Assembly (NCBI GenBank): GCA_027623555.1
Contig: JAQBSZ010000013.1
Span: 1 to 64,000, forward strand
Reading direction: 5' to 3'
Length of the DNA stretch: 64,000 nucleotides
Source: Pseudomonadota bacterium
Lineage (GTDB): Bacteria > Pseudomonadota > Gammaproteobacteria > Pseudomonadales > Pseudohongiellaceae
A model generated the notes under the pieces. It saw nothing but the letters and a program-made list of their open reading frames with translations. It searched no databases and was not told the DNA's origin. Below, one piece after another: positions 8,765-17,018 of the stretch (positions are counted from its first letter, which is position 1; each line of letters opens with the position of its first letter). The position numbers were made by a program, and so were the translations under genes.

Positions 8765-9460
8765 ATGAAAAAAGCGGAAATGCACAAACACCACCGATTT
8801 CCATCCGAGATAATTCAATATGCAGTCTGGCTGTACTTTCGATTCAACCTGAGCCTTCGAGACATTGAAGATTTATTGGCTGAATGAGGCATTGAAGTGA
8901 GCTATGAGGCGATCCGCCTATAGTCCAACAAGTTTGGACCGCAATTCACGCGAAGATTTAGGCGGAAAAATAAAGGATGTGGCGATACTTTCTTTATTAG
9001 TGAAGTATTCGTGAAGGCTCAGGGGATGCAACATTATCTGTGGAGAGCAATTGACCAAAATGGCGAAGTTGTAGATGTATTTCTTCAGAAACGACATGAT
9101 GGAAAGGCGGCAAAGTGATTCTTCAAGCGGCTGTTAAGAACCCACAAGAGCGAGCCATGCAAGATCGTCACAGACAAATTGAGAAGTTATGGTGTGGCTC
9201 ATCGTGAACCGATTGCAGAGACAATTCACGACACATCGCAGTATGCCAACAATCGAGCTGAGCCTGCACACTAGCCAAGACGAGTGACAGAGCGGGGTAT
9301 TCGCATCTTTAAAACGATGCACCAAGCACAACGTTATTCAGGTGCACAGATATTTGTATACAACTTGTTCAATCCAGGGCGCCATTTAGTTTCTGCCCAA
9401 ATCTATTGATATGTCAGAACATGCGTCTTTGCGACTTGGGAAAAGGCAGTGGCAGTGTGA
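8765..9460 (+). pseudogene. IS6-family transposase, inactivated by nonsense codons
   Basis: A frame of 232 codons reads as an IS6-type DDE transposase (SLRDIEDLLAE, QHYLWRAIDQNGEVVDVF, KIVTDKLRSYG, HDTSQYANNRAE). It is broken by five in-frame stops: TGA 8885, TAG 8921, TGA 9116, TAG 9272 and TGA 9407. There are no frameshifts, so decay has been by point mutation only. The first catalytic Asp, normally before EVFVK, is a Ser, while TDKLRSYG and NNRAE keep the other two acidic residues. I could not define terminal inverted repeats. Confidence 0.85.
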
Positions 9461-9672
9461 ATGTGATTTGACGGGGATTTCTGAGAATTTAAAGAGTTAA
9501 CTTTTCAGTGCTTTGGGCAGATCTGCCAGACAACATTCCCTTTTTCAAAGAAGGCTATGATGCCGAGCAGATCTGGCCCGCGGCGCGCCTTAAGCGGGCT
9601 GGATTTTAGTAAAGAACTTGCTGGTTCAGGTTACCCAAGGCCAGCCTGCAGCCCGCCTGGTAAACTGGCTAA

Positions 9673-10191
9673 CTAGAGAATTTCAAAAATATCGTATGCC
9701 ACTTTGCCTTCGATCTGTTTGTTCTTGCCGACGCAAACAATATGGTTGAGCCAGTCGTATTTTTCTGCAGCCGTATTGAATACCGGAGTGACTCGCCAAT
9801 ACAGGCCGCTGTCGTTTCTGGCCACCACGCCCTTATAAGTCATATAGATGATGGCGCCATCGTCGGTGTCCAGCGTGATGCGCACATCCAGGCTGCTGTG
9901 ACCTGCTACTTGGGTGATCCAGTCGGCGCCGCCATCGCGCACCGTTCCATTTAGACGCGGCCCGGAAAATGTACCGCCGGTAACCGGCGCGATGCGGGTA
10001 TGGCCGGTGTCGAGCTGCTCAGCTACGTCCAGGGCCAATTCCATCAAGTAAGTTGATTCCAGCGCGCTGGCTGGTGTTTGAGCTGCTGCCATCTTGCTTG
10101 CTCCTAATGTCCCCAGCGTCGCCGCGGTTAGTGCGACCGCGCTGGTCTTATTGAATTCTCGTCGACTCAGTGTCTTGTTGTTATCGGTCAT
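9673..10191 (-). CDS. Tat-exported DUF3237 protein
   Basis: 172 residues from the ATG (MTDNNKTLSRREF...) that follows GGAGG. An in-frame upstream extension lacks such a site. SRREFNKTSA is a twin-arginine-like signal, followed by a hydrophobic run and AQT cleavage region near residue 37. The mature part matches DUF3237: MELALDVAEQLDTG, TGGTFSGPRLNGTV, and YWRVTPVFNTAAEKYDWLN near the end. Function is unknown; Tat export suggests folding in the cytoplasm before transport. It stands alone beside mobile-element debris. Confidence 0.78.
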   Translation of the reverse strand: MTDNNKTLSRREFNKTSAVALTAATLGTLGASKMAAAQTPASALESTYLMELALDVAEQLDTGHTRIAPVTGGTFSGPRLNGTVRDGGADWITQVAGHSSLDVRITLDTDDGAIIYMTYKGVVARNDSGLYWRVTPVFNTAAEKYDWLNHIVCVGKNKQIEGKVAYDIFEIL

Positions 10192-10293
10192 TGCAATCCT
10201 CCAGCTATTTTTCCCCTTCAATGTACATCGTTGGCATGAAGTAGACCAATTATTTGGATATCTGATTGAAGCGCAATTCTGGCAAGCCATAAC

Positions 10294-10508
10294 AAAATTT
10301 CCATATTACGCGTTACAAGATCTCAGAGGGCCATGACTGGCGAAATCCGCACCTTGACCCGGGGAAGGACCCCGTGCTTACTCCGAAAATGTTTGCGAAC
10401 GCCATAGTCCGCAAAGGCTTGAAGCCGGACCTGCTGAACAAACCGATCACTTTGAGTTTTGATGAAGTTGATCTTGAATGGTATAAGGGGCGCGGCCGGG
10501 AATTCTAG
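10294..10508 (+). pseudogene. BrnA-like antitoxin remnant
   Basis: A frame without a start codon reads ...DWRNPHLDPGKDPVLTPKMFANAIVRKGLKP...ITLSFDEVDLEWYKGRGREF then TAG. TPKMFANAIVRKGLKP and the following strand-helix are characteristic of BrnA-type antitoxins, but the usual C-terminal QTRINALLR helix is missing. No toxin partner is adjacent. I read it as a truncated, 5'-degraded relic. Confidence 0.5.
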
Positions 10509-10589
10509 ACACGGAGCAACGAACTAGCTACAGGAATATATGAAGGCCCGAGTCGGCAAGGGAAAGTGAGGCAGCTAATCCGTGCCTTT

Positions 10590-12296
10590 CTAAAACATCT
10601 CCGGTAAGGCCTCCTCCAGCCATTTGATGAAGTTTCTTTTGCGTTTGAATTCATCGTGCAGCGCCTTGACTACAGCCTCAAAGCGGCCGATTGACTTGGC
10701 CGGCAATTGTTGGCGGCAGGACTCGAGTATTTCTATCGCCTCTTTGTAGCTCTGGTTATCACTCCGGTTGACGTGAAACTCAGCGACTCTGATGAATAGT
10801 GGCAAGGTCCTGTCAGGACTCTGGTTGTTGGCCTTGGCGATTCGCAACAGCAATGTGGGGTCGAGTCGTTCTTTTTCGGCAAGGCCCAGGGCGTCTTCGG
10901 TTTGCTTGTAATGAAGATAGATCTGCGCCTGTGTATCCAGGGCTGCCTGTTTCTCTGGAGAGCGATCCGCTGCTCGCGACTGGCGCTGTTTGAGTTCGGC
11001 CAGCGCTCTTTGCTTGAGAGTATCTTTCTTCCGCGCACCCGGCACCTCGAGAATGGCCAGATAGCGGGGCAGGCTGGGCTGGCCCAGGAATTGCTCCCAA
11101 CGTGCGTCCAGGACCGCTTGGTAGTCACCCGTGTGGGACCAGATGGCGATCTGGTTTTCCTGTAGCGCGGCTTTGCTGTGATAGGCTTTCTTGTTGTCTT
11201 TTTCCGCGCGCTGGCGCCAGTGTAGGGCCTGTTCCAGTTGCTTGTTCGCCAGGCAAAGCGCGGAGAGTTCCAGGTAGTCCTGAAAACCGTTAGCGATTTT
11301 TGCGTGAAGGGCTATCTGGGCATCCGTGTCGCCGCTGCGTCTTGCCTCTTCCAGCAAAGGGTGCATCAGGCGCCTGTAGACATACTCTTTGTCCCAGTCG
11401 GTGCCGGTCAGGGGCGGGAGTATTTCCCACTCGCTGCGGATGGTCTCGAAAAAGTGCTGTTGGCCCTCAGCTCCGAGGATTGCGAGGTAATGGTCGGGTA
11501 TTGGGGGGTAGAGATCGCTTACCGGTTCTGAATAAAGCCGATAGAGATAGGCGGCGAGTTGCTCGGGTGACAGTGCAGAGCGGCCTAACGTGTCCAAATG
11601 CAGAGACGCCAGTAGTTCCACGGAGTGATAGCGGAAGCCGCCGGAGTCGTCGATGGTTTCGAGCGCCCGGTCGATGCGCTGCATGGCATAGTCAATCAGT
11701 TTAAGCGCCTTTTCCGGTGTCAGTGACTTGATCAGAGGTTCGAGATTTTCCAGGACGCTTTCTACTGTCTGGAAGTAATTGCGCACTTGATCGTATTTGA
11801 AGAGCTGTCGGTTGCAGGGAATGGCGGCTGTTATCTGTTTCTTGATCGCCTTGTCATCCATTTTACCGGCAGCGCTATCTGCCTTAATGCGAAATTCTGT
11901 AAGTCGAGAGTGATCGTTGCTCAACAGTTCCAGGGTCAGATCGACCAGGTCTTGTTTCTGCCAGGTCATGAAATAAGCGGGTAGCCGGTCTTTTACCCTG
12001 GCATTTTTCAATTGATCTTCCTGTTCAAGCCCTACCTGGTATTGCAGGGCTGCCGCCACGCAGTGTTTGCAAAAATCGAAGTTATCCGAGGCGGGACAGT
12101 CACAGCATCCCTCGAAGACCGTAGCGGTGTGTTTGAGGGTGACCTGCCAGGTTTCTGTGCCCTCCACCAACGCGGTGATGGTTTTGCCACGGCTTCTAAG
12201 TTCGACCACACGACCTTCCTGATAGTAATTTTTCCCCCGCTGGAAGGCGGCGGGGCCCGCCAATTTTTCCAGCAGGTGGTTAGAGATTGCTTTCAT
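10590..12296 (-). CDS. SWIM zinc-finger protein
   Basis: 568 residues. A SWIM zinc finger lies near the N-terminus: Cys65-x-Cys67 and Cys76-x-His78 in CDCPASDNFDFCKH. It is followed by a long, mostly alpha-helical region rich in charged residues and repeated helix pairs, TPR-like to the eye, around 300-520. SWIM proteins of this architecture are widespread and often sit with SNF2 helicases or MoxR/VWA genes; no such partner is present here. It may bind nucleic acid or protein. No frameshifts are seen although the flanks are decayed DNA. Confidence 0.8.
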   Translation of the reverse strand: MKAISNHLLEKLAGPAAFQRGKNYYQEGRVVELRSRGKTITALVEGTETWQVTLKHTATVFEGCCDCPASDNFDFCKHCVAAALQYQVGLEQEDQLKNARVKDRLPAYFMTWQKQDLVDLTLELLSNDHSRLTEFRIKADSAAGKMDDKAIKKQITAAIPCNRQLFKYDQVRNYFQTVESVLENLEPLIKSLTPEKALKLIDYAMQRIDRALETIDDSGGFRYHSVELLASLHLDTLGRSALSPEQLAAYLYRLYSEPVSDLYPPIPDHYLAILGAEGQQHFFETIRSEWEILPPLTGTDWDKEYVYRRLMHPLLEEARRSGDTDAQIALHAKIANGFQDYLELSALCLANKQLEQALHWRQRAEKDNKKAYHSKAALQENQIAIWSHTGDYQAVLDARWEQFLGQPSLPRYLAILEVPGARKKDTLKQRALAELKQRQSRAADRSPEKQAALDTQAQIYLHYKQTEDALGLAEKERLDPTLLLRIAKANNQSPDRTLPLFIRVAEFHVNRSDNQSYKEAIEILESCRQQLPAKSIGRFEAVVKALHDEFKRKRNFIKWLEEALPEMF

Positions 12297-12437
12297 TCTG
12301 AAGTTATTGAGTCTACTTGTGGTTGCTGTTGGCGAAACGAGTTGCCCCGGCCTTCTTCTTTAGGGAAAAATCAGGACCTCCACGATTTATGCCTCGTAAC
12401 AGACTGATATTGTGGATCTCAATTTGTGGGCAATTTC

Positions 12438-12532
12438 TGGGTGTCCATTTTGCATTTTTTGCATTTATCATTTTTCGTTGTTGAATAGTCAAGCAGTCAA
12501 TTTGTGGGTGTCCATTTTTGCGCATTTTTGCG
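12438..12532. repeat. two direct repeats, about 26 bp each
   Basis: TGGGTGTCCATTTTGC...TTTTGC at 12438-12463 recurs as TGGGTGTCCATTTTTGC...TTTTGC at 12505-12532, each also preceded by CAATTTGTGGG. The pair lies in the 346-bp gap between the SWIM gene and the antitoxin gene. Confidence 0.6.
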
Positions 12533-12640
12533 TACACCAACCTGTACCTAACCGTCGAGACTCAGGACGCTAACCAGAACCTGGAGATTCTGGCGAAACT
12601 GCGCGAGCGGGGTTATCACGCAGAGTTGTTGCAGGAATAA
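12533..12640 (+). pseudogene. orphan C-terminal fragment, ACT-domain-like
   Basis: 35 codons, YTNLYLTVETQDANQNLEIL...RERGYHAELLQE, then TAA. The strand-helix-strand pattern and the LTVET...LRERGY wording resemble the final ACT half-domain of a threonine ammonia-lyase or similar regulated enzyme. No start codon and no upstream body exist. It probably entered as a broken end during rearrangement. The identification is tentative. Confidence 0.35.
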
Positions 12641-12642
12641 AA

Positions 12643-12906
12643 TTACTTCCCAATATCCTGCGCCAGCCAGGCCTTAATGAGGGACTGATAGGGCATGTCA
12701 CGTTTATTTGCCTCCACCTTGATGCGGTCAAGCAGCGAAACAGGCAAGCGCAGGGAAATGGTCGTCGTTGACGGCTTCAGGTTGGGAAAGGTGGCAGACT
12801 GGGCTTTCTTCCAGTCGACATAGCCGGTGGAATCGTGATTCTCCCAAAAAGCACGTTCCGCAGCTTCGGTTTTGAAAGCCGGGCGTTTACTCTTGGCTTT
12901 GCTCAT
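12643..12906 (-). CDS. CopG/BrnA-type antitoxin
   Basis: 87 residues from the ATG giving MSKAKSKRPAFKTEAAERAF. The N-terminus (FKTEAAERAFWENHDSTGYVDW) and C-terminus (LKPSTTTISLRLPVSLLDRIKVEANKRDMPYQSLIKAWL, a ribbon-helix-helix) are those of CopG-type antitoxins paired with BrnT-like toxins. It overlaps the end of the upstream toxin frame by 20 bp, the usual toxin-first arrangement. The antitoxin looks intact while the toxin seems truncated, so it may persist as a solitary repressor. Confidence 0.8.
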   Translation of the reverse strand: MSKAKSKRPAFKTEAAERAFWENHDSTGYVDWKKAQSATFPNLKPSTTTISLRLPVSLLDRIKVEANKRDMPYQSLIKAWLAQDIGK

Positions 12907-13072
12907 AAATAGTCCTCTCTTTTCGATGCATATCCCGTGAGGAAATAACACGAATTAACGTTCCCTTTGTGCGGAGTATGAACGTCACATGCAACAGTCT
13001 GCCATCGTCAGTTATGCCCAGGGCGTGATAGCGTGCCTCTTTGAGGCCGTGCGCTAGGTCGTCCAGGAGCAA
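12887..13072 (-). pseudogene. BrnT-like toxin, 5'-truncated
   Basis: 61 codons read LLLDDLAHGLKEARYHALGITDDGRLLHVTF...GTLIRVISSRDMHRKERTIYE, the C-terminal two-thirds of a BrnT ribonuclease-type toxin, including RVISSRDMHRKE. Plausible homology continues for about eight codons upstream (RQNQPLL). The N-terminal catalytic part is then missing, replaced by DNA that reads on the other strand as an AbiEi-like fragment. Full members have about 90 residues. It is probably inactive. Confidence 0.6.
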
Positions 13073-13080
13073 CAGCGGCT

Positions 13081-13173
13081 GATTTTGACGAAACCAGCAA
13101 CCACAAAGCTCTTTCGGAACTGGAAAAATCCGGTCGCATTCGCCGGGTGCTGCGCGGTGTCTACGAAAATTGA
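13081..13173 (+). pseudogene. fragment of an AbiEi/DUF6088-like antitoxin
   Basis: 30 codons, DFDETSNHKALSELEKSGRI and RRVLRGVYEN, then TGA. The helix-wing wording 'alternating Leu, GRIRRVLRGVY' is typical of the N-terminal winged helix of AbiEi-type antitoxins and DUF6088 regulators. There is no start and no downstream domain. It abuts the truncated toxin on one side and the IS10-like target site on the other. Confidence 0.45.
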
Positions 13174-13182
13174 GGTCAGAGT

Positions 13183-14514
13183 CTGAGATATCCCCACAAA
13201 ATTCACTCGCATAATATTAATTCCATGTAGGGCTTTACGTTGCTCAACGCGTCTTCAATGGCTTTCTTGGGTATCTGAGAATGTCTCTGAGCAATGAGTA
13301 GTCGCGCCAAAAAAATAACAGAGTAGGGCTCTCGTTTACTGGATGAGTTTACTCTTATTTGTTTCGCTTTGTCGGTTGCTTTTCCAACCATTCCTACACA
13401 CCAAAGCACGAACAATGCCAGTGCAGCCAATAGACATAGAATAGATCGTCGATTTAGATTCATTTGTAGATTTTGGGATAGACCCAATCCATAGTGCACC
13501 GCTTTACAATCACGAAAGTTTTCTTCAATTTGCATCCTGGCACGGTAAATCTTCACAATCTGCTGCGGGGTTCGTTGATGTAAAGACCGTGATGCCACTA
13601 ACAACCAAGGCTCTCTTTCTCTAGCAGCATGGGATTTATGCCGCTTCGACTGCCCCTCCTTCCCGAATAAGGTGAGTGACTTGCGCTGCTTTTTTGATTG
13701 CCGCACCAGCACAATCAAGACCGCAAAGGGGTTATGTTGAGTCTATCTAACCCGACCTAAATGAGCCGCTACTTCAGTGGCTTTCAAAACCAGTGATTTA
13801 GCTCCAAACCATTGATTCCCAGAAGCATTCCAACACAAAAATTCCTGCCTTCGAATACGCCCAACCCAGTGCCATTTCAAGGTGTTTTCAACATAGCGAA
13901 AAACGGGGTCCTAAAACCTGAGTCCGCCACCACTATCGGTGAACAGGCCTCAGGAAGCATCGCCGCTAGCTGATCTAAAAAACCGGTGTTGAACTTGCCT
14001 GTTGGCTAGTTTAGATCTGGGATGGGCTGCTTCATAAACAGTCAGAGAACGGCCTCCTACAGGAATCGCGCTCGTAATAACTGCCAGCTTTGATCCGCAC
14101 ACAACGGAGACCAGTCAATTACGACTATGACCTCGGTTAAACCACGTAACACTAGCTGGGTGAGATTCTTGTAAATCAAATGGCACTCTTGATAAAGATG
14201 ACCATTTGATAGCAGGCGATCAATTCGTTTAATCTTGTGTTTGTCATAAGTCTCACCCGCTAGACCTCGGCCTAACGAGGTTACTGTTGCTTTTGCACCG
14301 GCACTCAATGTCTGCACAGCGGCAAGCAATGTGTTCAGACGTTTGGCATGAATAGTGGGGCAAATCTTGCGAAGTAGTTCATGTAATAATAGCTGTGCGT
14401 GCATGGCACCTCTCCTTTGGTTTGTCGACCTGTTGGAGAGTTTTATCGTGTCATGCATGCACTTTATTAAATTAACTTATTGTATTTGCTATTTATTATG
14501 TGGGGATATCTCAG
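13183..14514 (-). mobile_element. IS10-like insertion sequence (IS4 family), decayed
   Basis: A 1332-bp element. Its ends are 16-bp perfect inverted repeats, CTGAGATATCCCCACA at 13183-13198 and its complement at 14499-14514, closely resembling the IS10 end CTGAGAGATCCCC. The flanks GGTCAGAGT at 13174-13182 and 14515-14523 form a 9-bp target duplication, as IS10 makes. The single transposase gene on the minus strand is inactivated. The element splits the tail of the antitoxin fragment from the RND exporter gene's 3' side. Confidence 0.88.
13203..14458 (-). pseudogene. IS10-like transposase, frameshifted and nonsense-mutated
   Basis: The N-terminal part (MHDTIKLSNRSTNQRRGAMH... to VIVVIDWSPL...WQLLRA, 14458 down to about 14060) shifts frame by one base into AIPVGGRSLTVYEAAHP. 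It then meets stops at about 13950 and 13930 and again near 13740, before the C-terminal frame (13718-13203) resumes with QIVKIYRARMQIEENFRDCK, the YREK-type signature of IS4 transposases. DWS in the first part is the first catalytic Asp. The element cannot move by itself. Confidence 0.85.
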
Positions 14515-14611
14515 GGTCAGAGTAAAGATACGAACGCATCGTGCCGCCAAGTGTTGGAATCACAGTTGGCAATGGTTCGCCCCTTATTCCAGACGGCACC
14601 AACTGTAGTAA

Positions 14612-16927
14612 CTATCTAACCCCAGCTATCAATCGATTGTCGAAGCGCTTGAGGATGGTCGGTAAATACAGCAGGTCCAGCACCAACGCCAGGATTACAA
14701 TGGGCACCAGCAGCTTGGCGGCCTGTTGAAAATACAGTGTGTTTGCGCCGATGAGGATCGTTGTGCCCAGTGCCAGCACCAGGGTTGTGATAGTCAGCGC
14801 CGGCCCGGCTACCCTGATGGCATGGTTAATAGAGTCAGTCTTGCCGACCCCGGAGCGCCGACCCTCGAGGTAGTGGCTCAGGATATGCACGGTATCGTCA
14901 ACCACCAGGCCGATGCTGATGCTGAACAGCATCATCACGAACGGGTCGAGTTGCCCGACAAACAGCGCCCAGACACCGAAGACTATCGTGGCGGGCAACA
15001 GATTCGGCAGCACGCTCAGAATACCGAAGTAGACGCTGCGTAAGCCAACGATCAAGCTCAGCGTAATCAGTAACAGGCTGATGGAGTAACCCTGCAGCAG
15101 CTCGATTGTCACCAGTTCATCCATGCGCGCGAAAAGCAGGATACCGCTACCGTGTAAGAATTCGAGCTCGGGAAAATCAGCGCCAAATTTTTCTGTGATG
15201 CGTTGATCGAGATCGATTAGCTCCTGGTTTGACATCGGCGTGGCATTAACAAACAGGGTAATCAACGAGTTGTCTCGGTTGATAAAACCCGCCAGGGAGA
15301 AGTCTTCGGTTTCCACCAGTCGGTAAGCGTTCAGATAGTTGCCCACACTCTCGCTGGTATCGGGAATACGAAAGAAGGTCGCATCGTTCTGGTTGGCGAC
15401 CCGACCCACTGTCTTCACGATCTCGGCAATACTCGCGACAGACTCGACATCGGGCTGATTGTCCAGCCAGTTCACAAACCCATCGATGTCGCGGAGAAAG
15501 TCAGGCTGTATGCCACCGTCACTTATTTCGGTATCGATCCCATAGGAAAGGGCCGGCCCCCGGTTCATTTTTTCAGTGACATCATCATAGTACTGCTTGA
15601 TATCAGAGTCCGTGGCGATGAAATCCAGGCGATTGAAGTCTGTCTCATTCAGGGGCAACAGCAAGAACGTCACCAGCGCCAGTGCAGAACAGAACCAGAA
15701 GATGGCCTTGTCCCTGCGCTGGGTCAGATCGATCAGCTTCTGCAGGCTGTTCTGCAAAAACGGTGGGCGCCCGGCGGCGGCAGAAGAAAGGACCGGGGCG
15801 AACTGGATCAGCAGCGCGGGCAGTAGGGTGATGGTCAGCAGATAGGCGAAGCCAATGCCAATCGCCACGATGCGACCGAAGTCCTGAATTGCCGGAGAGG
15901 AACACATGTTCAAGGAGGAGAATCCGATTGCGGTAGTCAGCGCTGCCAGCGTAATCGGCTGAAAGTTATACGCCACGCTGTGCCGCATGGCGGCGGTCTT
16001 GGCAGCATTCTTATGCAGCGCCTGCTTATAGATGGAAATGATATGTACGCTATTGGCCACGGAGATGATGACCACCACCAGCGGCGCGATGATGGAGATA
16101 GTATTGAAGGCGAAGCCGAGATAACCCAGCGCGCCCACGGTACACAGCAGTGCAAAGATCGTGTGAGCCAGTATGCACACGCCGAGGATCGCCGACTTGA
16201 AGCAATAGCAGATTGTCAGCACGCAGATGAGGATAACAATCGGTAGCAGAGTCGTCAGGTCATCGATCATGGCTTGTTGGCTGGATTGTTCCAGTAGCAC
16301 ATCCGAATTAGCCTGAATGGAGACTGTCGGATGGGCCCCGCGCATTTCATCACGCAGCAGCAGCACTGCATCGGCAATCTCCAGCCGTTCGGGATTGCTC
16401 GCCGAGTCAGCATCCAGATTGATGATCGCAAAGCTCAGCTCGGCATTGGTAGATAGCAGATTGGCCGTGAGAATCCGGTCAGCGGTAGCATCGCTGACCA
16501 TGGCATCCAATTCATCCTGCGTGTATTCAGCGATGGGTTTAACAAACAATCGGCGCTGAGTTTCAGGGTATATGTAGTCGACAAGCGAGATGATGCTGCG
16601 GGCGAAAGGCAGCTGATTGTATCGTTCTCCGAGGTCTTCAATCGCGCTCAGCATCTCGTGGGTAAAGACATGGTTGTTGTCTTCGGCAACGAAGGCAAAA
16701 TAGATTTCCACATCGGAGGGGAACTCTTCAGCGAGTAATTCCAGCTCGTCCAGATAAGGATCGCTCTGTGTCAACAGGGCGTTTAAGGAAGTGTCGAAGC
16801 TGGTCCGCAGGATGCCGGTAGCCAACAGAATCGTTAACAGGGTAGATATGACGAACAGCCGCTTGCGATTGGCAACCGCGTAGTCGGCAATTCGATTAGC
16901 AAGAGATTTCTGCACTTCACTACTCAT
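14612..16927 (-). CDS. RND/MMPL-type exporter
   Basis: 771 residues. N-terminal TM helix at about 20-40 (LFVISTLLTILLATGIL), a periplasmic domain, then TM blocks at about 225-370 and 610-760 with an SSD-like segment (IVVIISVANSVHIISIYKQAL and VVDDTVHILSHYLEGRR). This is the 'predicted exporter of the RND superfamily' layout, about 750-850 residues, not the 1000-residue HAE1 type. Such proteins often export lipids or hydrophobic molecules. No adaptor or outer-membrane partner is adjacent. Four 15-bp repeats precede the start. A related exporter lies at 25.5 kb. Confidence 0.85.
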   Translation of the reverse strand: MSSEVQKSLANRIADYAVANRKRLFVISTLLTILLATGILRTSFDTSLNALLTQSDPYLDELELLAEEFPSDVEIYFAFVAEDNNHVFTHEMLSAIEDLGERYNQLPFARSIISLVDYIYPETQRRLFVKPIAEYTQDELDAMVSDATADRILTANLLSTNAELSFAIINLDADSASNPERLEIADAVLLLRDEMRGAHPTVSIQANSDVLLEQSSQQAMIDDLTTLLPIVILICVLTICYCFKSAILGVCILAHTIFALLCTVGALGYLGFAFNTISIIAPLVVVIISVANSVHIISIYKQALHKNAAKTAAMRHSVAYNFQPITLAALTTAIGFSSLNMCSSPAIQDFGRIVAIGIGFAYLLTITLLPALLIQFAPVLSSAAAGRPPFLQNSLQKLIDLTQRRDKAIFWFCSALALVTFLLLPLNETDFNRLDFIATDSDIKQYYDDVTEKMNRGPALSYGIDTEISDGGIQPDFLRDIDGFVNWLDNQPDVESVASIAEIVKTVGRVANQNDATFFRIPDTSESVGNYLNAYRLVETEDFSLAGFINRDNSLITLFVNATPMSNQELIDLDQRITEKFGADFPELEFLHGSGILLFARMDELVTIELLQGYSISLLLITLSLIVGLRSVYFGILSVLPNLLPATIVFGVWALFVGQLDPFVMMLFSISIGLVVDDTVHILSHYLEGRRSGVGKTDSINHAIRVAGPALTITTLVLALGTTILIGANTLYFQQAAKLLVPIVILALVLDLLYLPTILKRFDNRLIAGVR

Positions 16928-16949
16928 TGCAACGCTTCTTCACTGCACT

Positions 16950-17009
16950 TTTTATGACTACACGTTTTATAACGACCCTTTTCATAACGACACTATTCAT
17001 AACTACTTT
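16950..17009. repeat. four tandem 15-bp repeats in an exporter promoter region
   Basis: Consecutive 15-mers: TTTTATGACTACACG, TTTTATAACGACCCT, TTTCATAACGACACT and ATTCATAACTACTTT. The core ATAACGAC/ATGACTAC repeats exactly every 15 bp. They fill the gap between the LysR gene's 3' end and the start of the RND exporter, so they occupy the exporter's promoter or leader. Confidence 0.7.
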
Positions 17010-17018
17010 GGGTTACCA

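Noticed and set aside
8765..9460. Three in-frame TGA codons in the IS6-like transposase as possible selenocysteine
   Set aside because: They fall at Arg or other non-redox positions, are mixed with TAG stops, and no SECIS-like stem was noticed after them; decay explains them better.
10733..11128. Overlapping minus-strand open frames inside the SWIM gene
   Set aside because: They are out-of-frame translations of the same coding DNA with abundant Trp, Ser and Arg, and no domain.
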